Below, piece after piece: positions 61,772 through 64,000 of a DNA stretch of 64,000 nt (its first letter is position 1; each line of letters starts with the position of its first letter). The notes below the pieces were generated by a model. That model did no database searches. It was not told where the DNA came from and worked only from the letters and a program-made list of their open reading frames with translations. The translations under genes and the position numbers were made by a program. The stretch spans positions 150,253,927 through 150,317,926 of the forward strand of contig OZ020267.1 in assembly GCA_963971225.1 (NCBI GenBank), read 5' to 3'. The stretch comes from Melieria omissa. Its lineage: Eukaryota > Arthropoda > Insecta > Diptera > Ulidiidae.

Positions 61772-61862
61772 TTAACCCTTTCAGTCACAATGTCTAATAT
61801 ATTGGACTACAGCCCATACAATTTATACAGAACGGGTTTATTTTCATGTCGGAAAGGGTTAA
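61772..61862. mobile_element. miniature TTAA element, family E, 91 bp
   Basis: TTAA on both sides with ends CCCTTTCAGTCAC and, reversed, CCCTTTCCGACATG. One near-perfect palindrome, GTCTAATATATTGGAC, lies close to the left end. It follows the same plan as the larger TTAA elements but is reduced to little more than the ends. Confidence 0.7.
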
Positions 61863-62513
61863 GCCAAAACTGAACAGGTATTTAAGTGTTTATTTCGTAC
61901 TTAAACAAAATTGGACTAAAATGTCCTGCAAAACTTGAGAGAGCTCTTTCGAAGGAGCCTCTTTCTCGTTTAATATATTTTAAATTAATTTTATTTAATG
62001 AAAATCCTACAAAAAGACGGTGAGATAGGTGAGATGATAGATTGGTAATATCAAAGGAATGCAAAAGAGCAGGTTTCATTAGAACTCCAACAGGACACTT
62101 CACCAAAAGGTATTTTTTATCAAATATCATCTCTCCAGGTATATAGACTCTTAGTGACGGAGATGCAAAGAAACGTAGCTGTGTTTCTTTTAAAAATACT
62201 ATAATCAAGCACGGTTGCTCATGAATTCTTTATTGAAACAATGTTTCAGTGAACTGCGTATTACCGATGGATCTCTCGGCCCGTTCCCTATTATGGGTTG
62301 TCTTCCCTGCAGAGATTTCGCTCACCTCAGGTTTCGTGTCAAGTGTCTAAAATTTCTTCACTCAAATCCCTGTGATTTTGTTATGGACACTCGACTTGAA
62401 CCCAAAACTTTGTATTCTGACCTTTAGATCCTTTCGCAACTAATGAAATTCCAGGCAATGATAGGAATATCTCCTGGACGCTAACTTGTACAAAGAAAAC
62501 TATCTTTCTAAGA

Positions 62514-62590
62514 CCTCAATGGTTCAGCGGGTAGCACGCTGGCTTCTCATACCAGAGGCCCTATGTTCGATTTCTAGCTGGGTCTGGTGA
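62514..62590 (+). repeat. tRNA-derived (SINE-like) sequence or tRNA relic
   Basis: The stretch has a box A-like TGGTTCAGCGGGTAGC, an anticodon-arm-like CTGG...CCAG hairpin around TTCTCAT, and a box B-like TGTTCGATTTC at the expected spacing. The acceptor and T stems pair only partly, so it is not a functional tRNA. It is probably the head of a SINE or an old tRNA pseudogene; the following sequence to about 62725 may be its body. Confidence 0.45.
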
Positions 62591-62725
62591 AACACTCGTC
62601 TACTTCTATTACTATCCACATGAAGCAAATAAGAGTTAAAAGAATTACAACAAAAACTGCCAACCGTCGTGCGGATTCAGCGTTAAGCTGTTAGTCCCGT
62701 CCTTTCTTTCCCCCATCAGTTTGAA

Positions 62726-64000
62726 ATGAGTAACATATATGTTGGAAAAACAGTGTTGTATACACATTTCATGTGATATATGAGGTATGGTGATATGTGA
62801 GGCATTACAACTGACCCATATAGAGGCCTAAGTGAGCCTCTACAATCTGCCTACCTACTCGAACACCTATGAGTCTGTGCCATGAAGTCAATACTCTAAT
62901 CAGGCCTGGATGATACAAAAATAAGTAAGTTAAAGTTATTTTTTTTCAGATTCACGCAGAAAAGTAGTTGTATACAGTATTCGTTTCCCTCAAAATTGAT
63001 TTCTATGAAGTGAAAGGAAGAATCGAACTACTTTAACCTAAGGGCTGTGACTCAAAGATCAGCCAACCTGTGGCTCTAATTTTCATTCCTTCGAGCTATC
63101 CGAGCCAATGCAGTCAGCAGCCTTTCACCTTTTTAAATATTTATGTATATAGAAACATCAAAACTGAACGGTAGGCCGCTCGTAAGTCGGTCAATACTAT
63201 TTTCTATATGTTTTTATTTCAGTGCCATTTACAGTTGTGTTGTGTGTATATGTAAATATTTCGGTTTAATTGCGTTGAACCGCAAAAGTAAAAATATTCG
63301 AATTGCCGGCACATCCGTTGCCGCGGCGACGACGACGCAGTGCAGTCAAGTTGAAAAATGCATGAACCGGACGCAGCCAGCATAATGGCCAGTGTGACCG
63401 CATTGTCAACAAATAAAGTGCGCAACAATAACAAAAATAACATGGCAAAAATATACAAATGCAAAAACAACAAAAAAACATGGGAAAACAAAAAACCATA
63501 AAAATAATGGCACAAAATGGGCCGAAGAAAAATGGCGGCCAACTGCCTTTTGTTTAATAAACTGTGCGGCGCATGAAGTGTGCCGGCCCAGTCGACGAAG
63601 AGAAATAATAAAACATTTTTTTACAATTGAATGGGATAACGCGCCAATATTTATGCAAGGATTTGCGTGCACTCGCCACATGGCGCATAAAATTCGAGCT
63701 ACAACAACAAACAAACACACAAAGAACAAAAATCAACACAAAAAAAATAATCGAAATAAAGCAACAATAGCGAAAGTAAAAACGAAACAAAAATAATAAC
63801 TGCGAAGCTACTAAAGTCGCAACACAGCGACGCACACAGACACACTCACACAGACACAAATACAGAGTTCGACACGTAGTGAGGGCACACTGTGCAAATG
63901 TGTGTTTTCTATGCTCTCAATATATGGTAAGTTGTTGTTGTTTGTTTGTTGCTGACGCTGCTTTCTATTTGTTTGCATTATCGAGAAGCGATATTGGTGC
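62726..64000. other. non-coding, no gene recognised
   Basis: CAAAAACAAC-rich DNA from 63420 to 63800 and CACACAGACACA near 63830-63860. Frames on both strands are compositionally biased and lack domains. Confidence 0.5.

Noticed and set aside
62514..62590. Functional tRNA gene
   Set aside because: Acceptor and T-arm pairings are incomplete and the anticodon cannot be placed; kept only as a tRNA-derived repeat.

Overview
This looks like a gene-poor stretch of a dipteran genome, most likely a higher fly of the tephritid type. The only confidently coding locus is the 3' part of an NCAM-like immunoglobulin/fibronectin cell-surface gene, probably an orthologue of Drosophila fipi, whose six visible exons lie between 50120 and 54225 on the plus strand. 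All five introns have GT-AG borders and phase 1. The signal-peptide exon is not visible here and probably lies far upstream, so much of 0-50 kb may be first-intron or upstream DNA. A weak candidate first coding exon of a second gene sits at 58366-58423.

The rest is a layered record of mobile DNA. Cut-and-paste elements dominate. There are two related hAT-like elements with ends resembling CAGTGTTGCCAGAT (6231-7093 and 16958-20613), a hAT-like CCCGGGATT-rich MITE inside a fipi-like intron (51527-52082), a decayed mariner (13084-14165), and a group of TTAA-flanked, CCCT-ended piggyBac-like elements. The TTAA group comprises three copies of one MITE family (8402-9058, 22968-23490, and 58939 to about 61336), which ends in CCATTTCGACCCC, CCCCTTCGACCCC or CCCTTTCTACCCC depending on the copy, and five further families (29615-29869, 43229-43738, 43779-45236, 59100-61145, 61772-61862). 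Each of those five carries its own short palindrome next to the ends, and two still carry broken transposase genes reduced to an N-terminal part plus the C-terminal cysteine-rich DNA-binding domain. Retroelements include an R4/Dong-type LINE with an open reading frame of more than 750 codons sitting inside an (ATTTT)n tract, an RNase H-bearing LINE relic at 22110-22930, and a LINE 3' end at 49455-49680.

Between the elements lie several unrelated degenerate tandem arrays with units from about 13 to 245 bp (2240-3745, 7290-8400, 27590-29030, 32130-33490, 33640-34700, 40735-45380) and AT-only deserts (29930-30510, 36765-39060, 55290-57060).

The most interesting unexplained signal is a cluster of four stem-loops at 9257-12882. 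They share the stem core AATGTCGTATGT paired with ACATACGAC, but have different loops; two sit in a 204-bp tandem duplication. They look like a lineage-specific microRNA family. All statements come from reading the sequence; no database search was possible.
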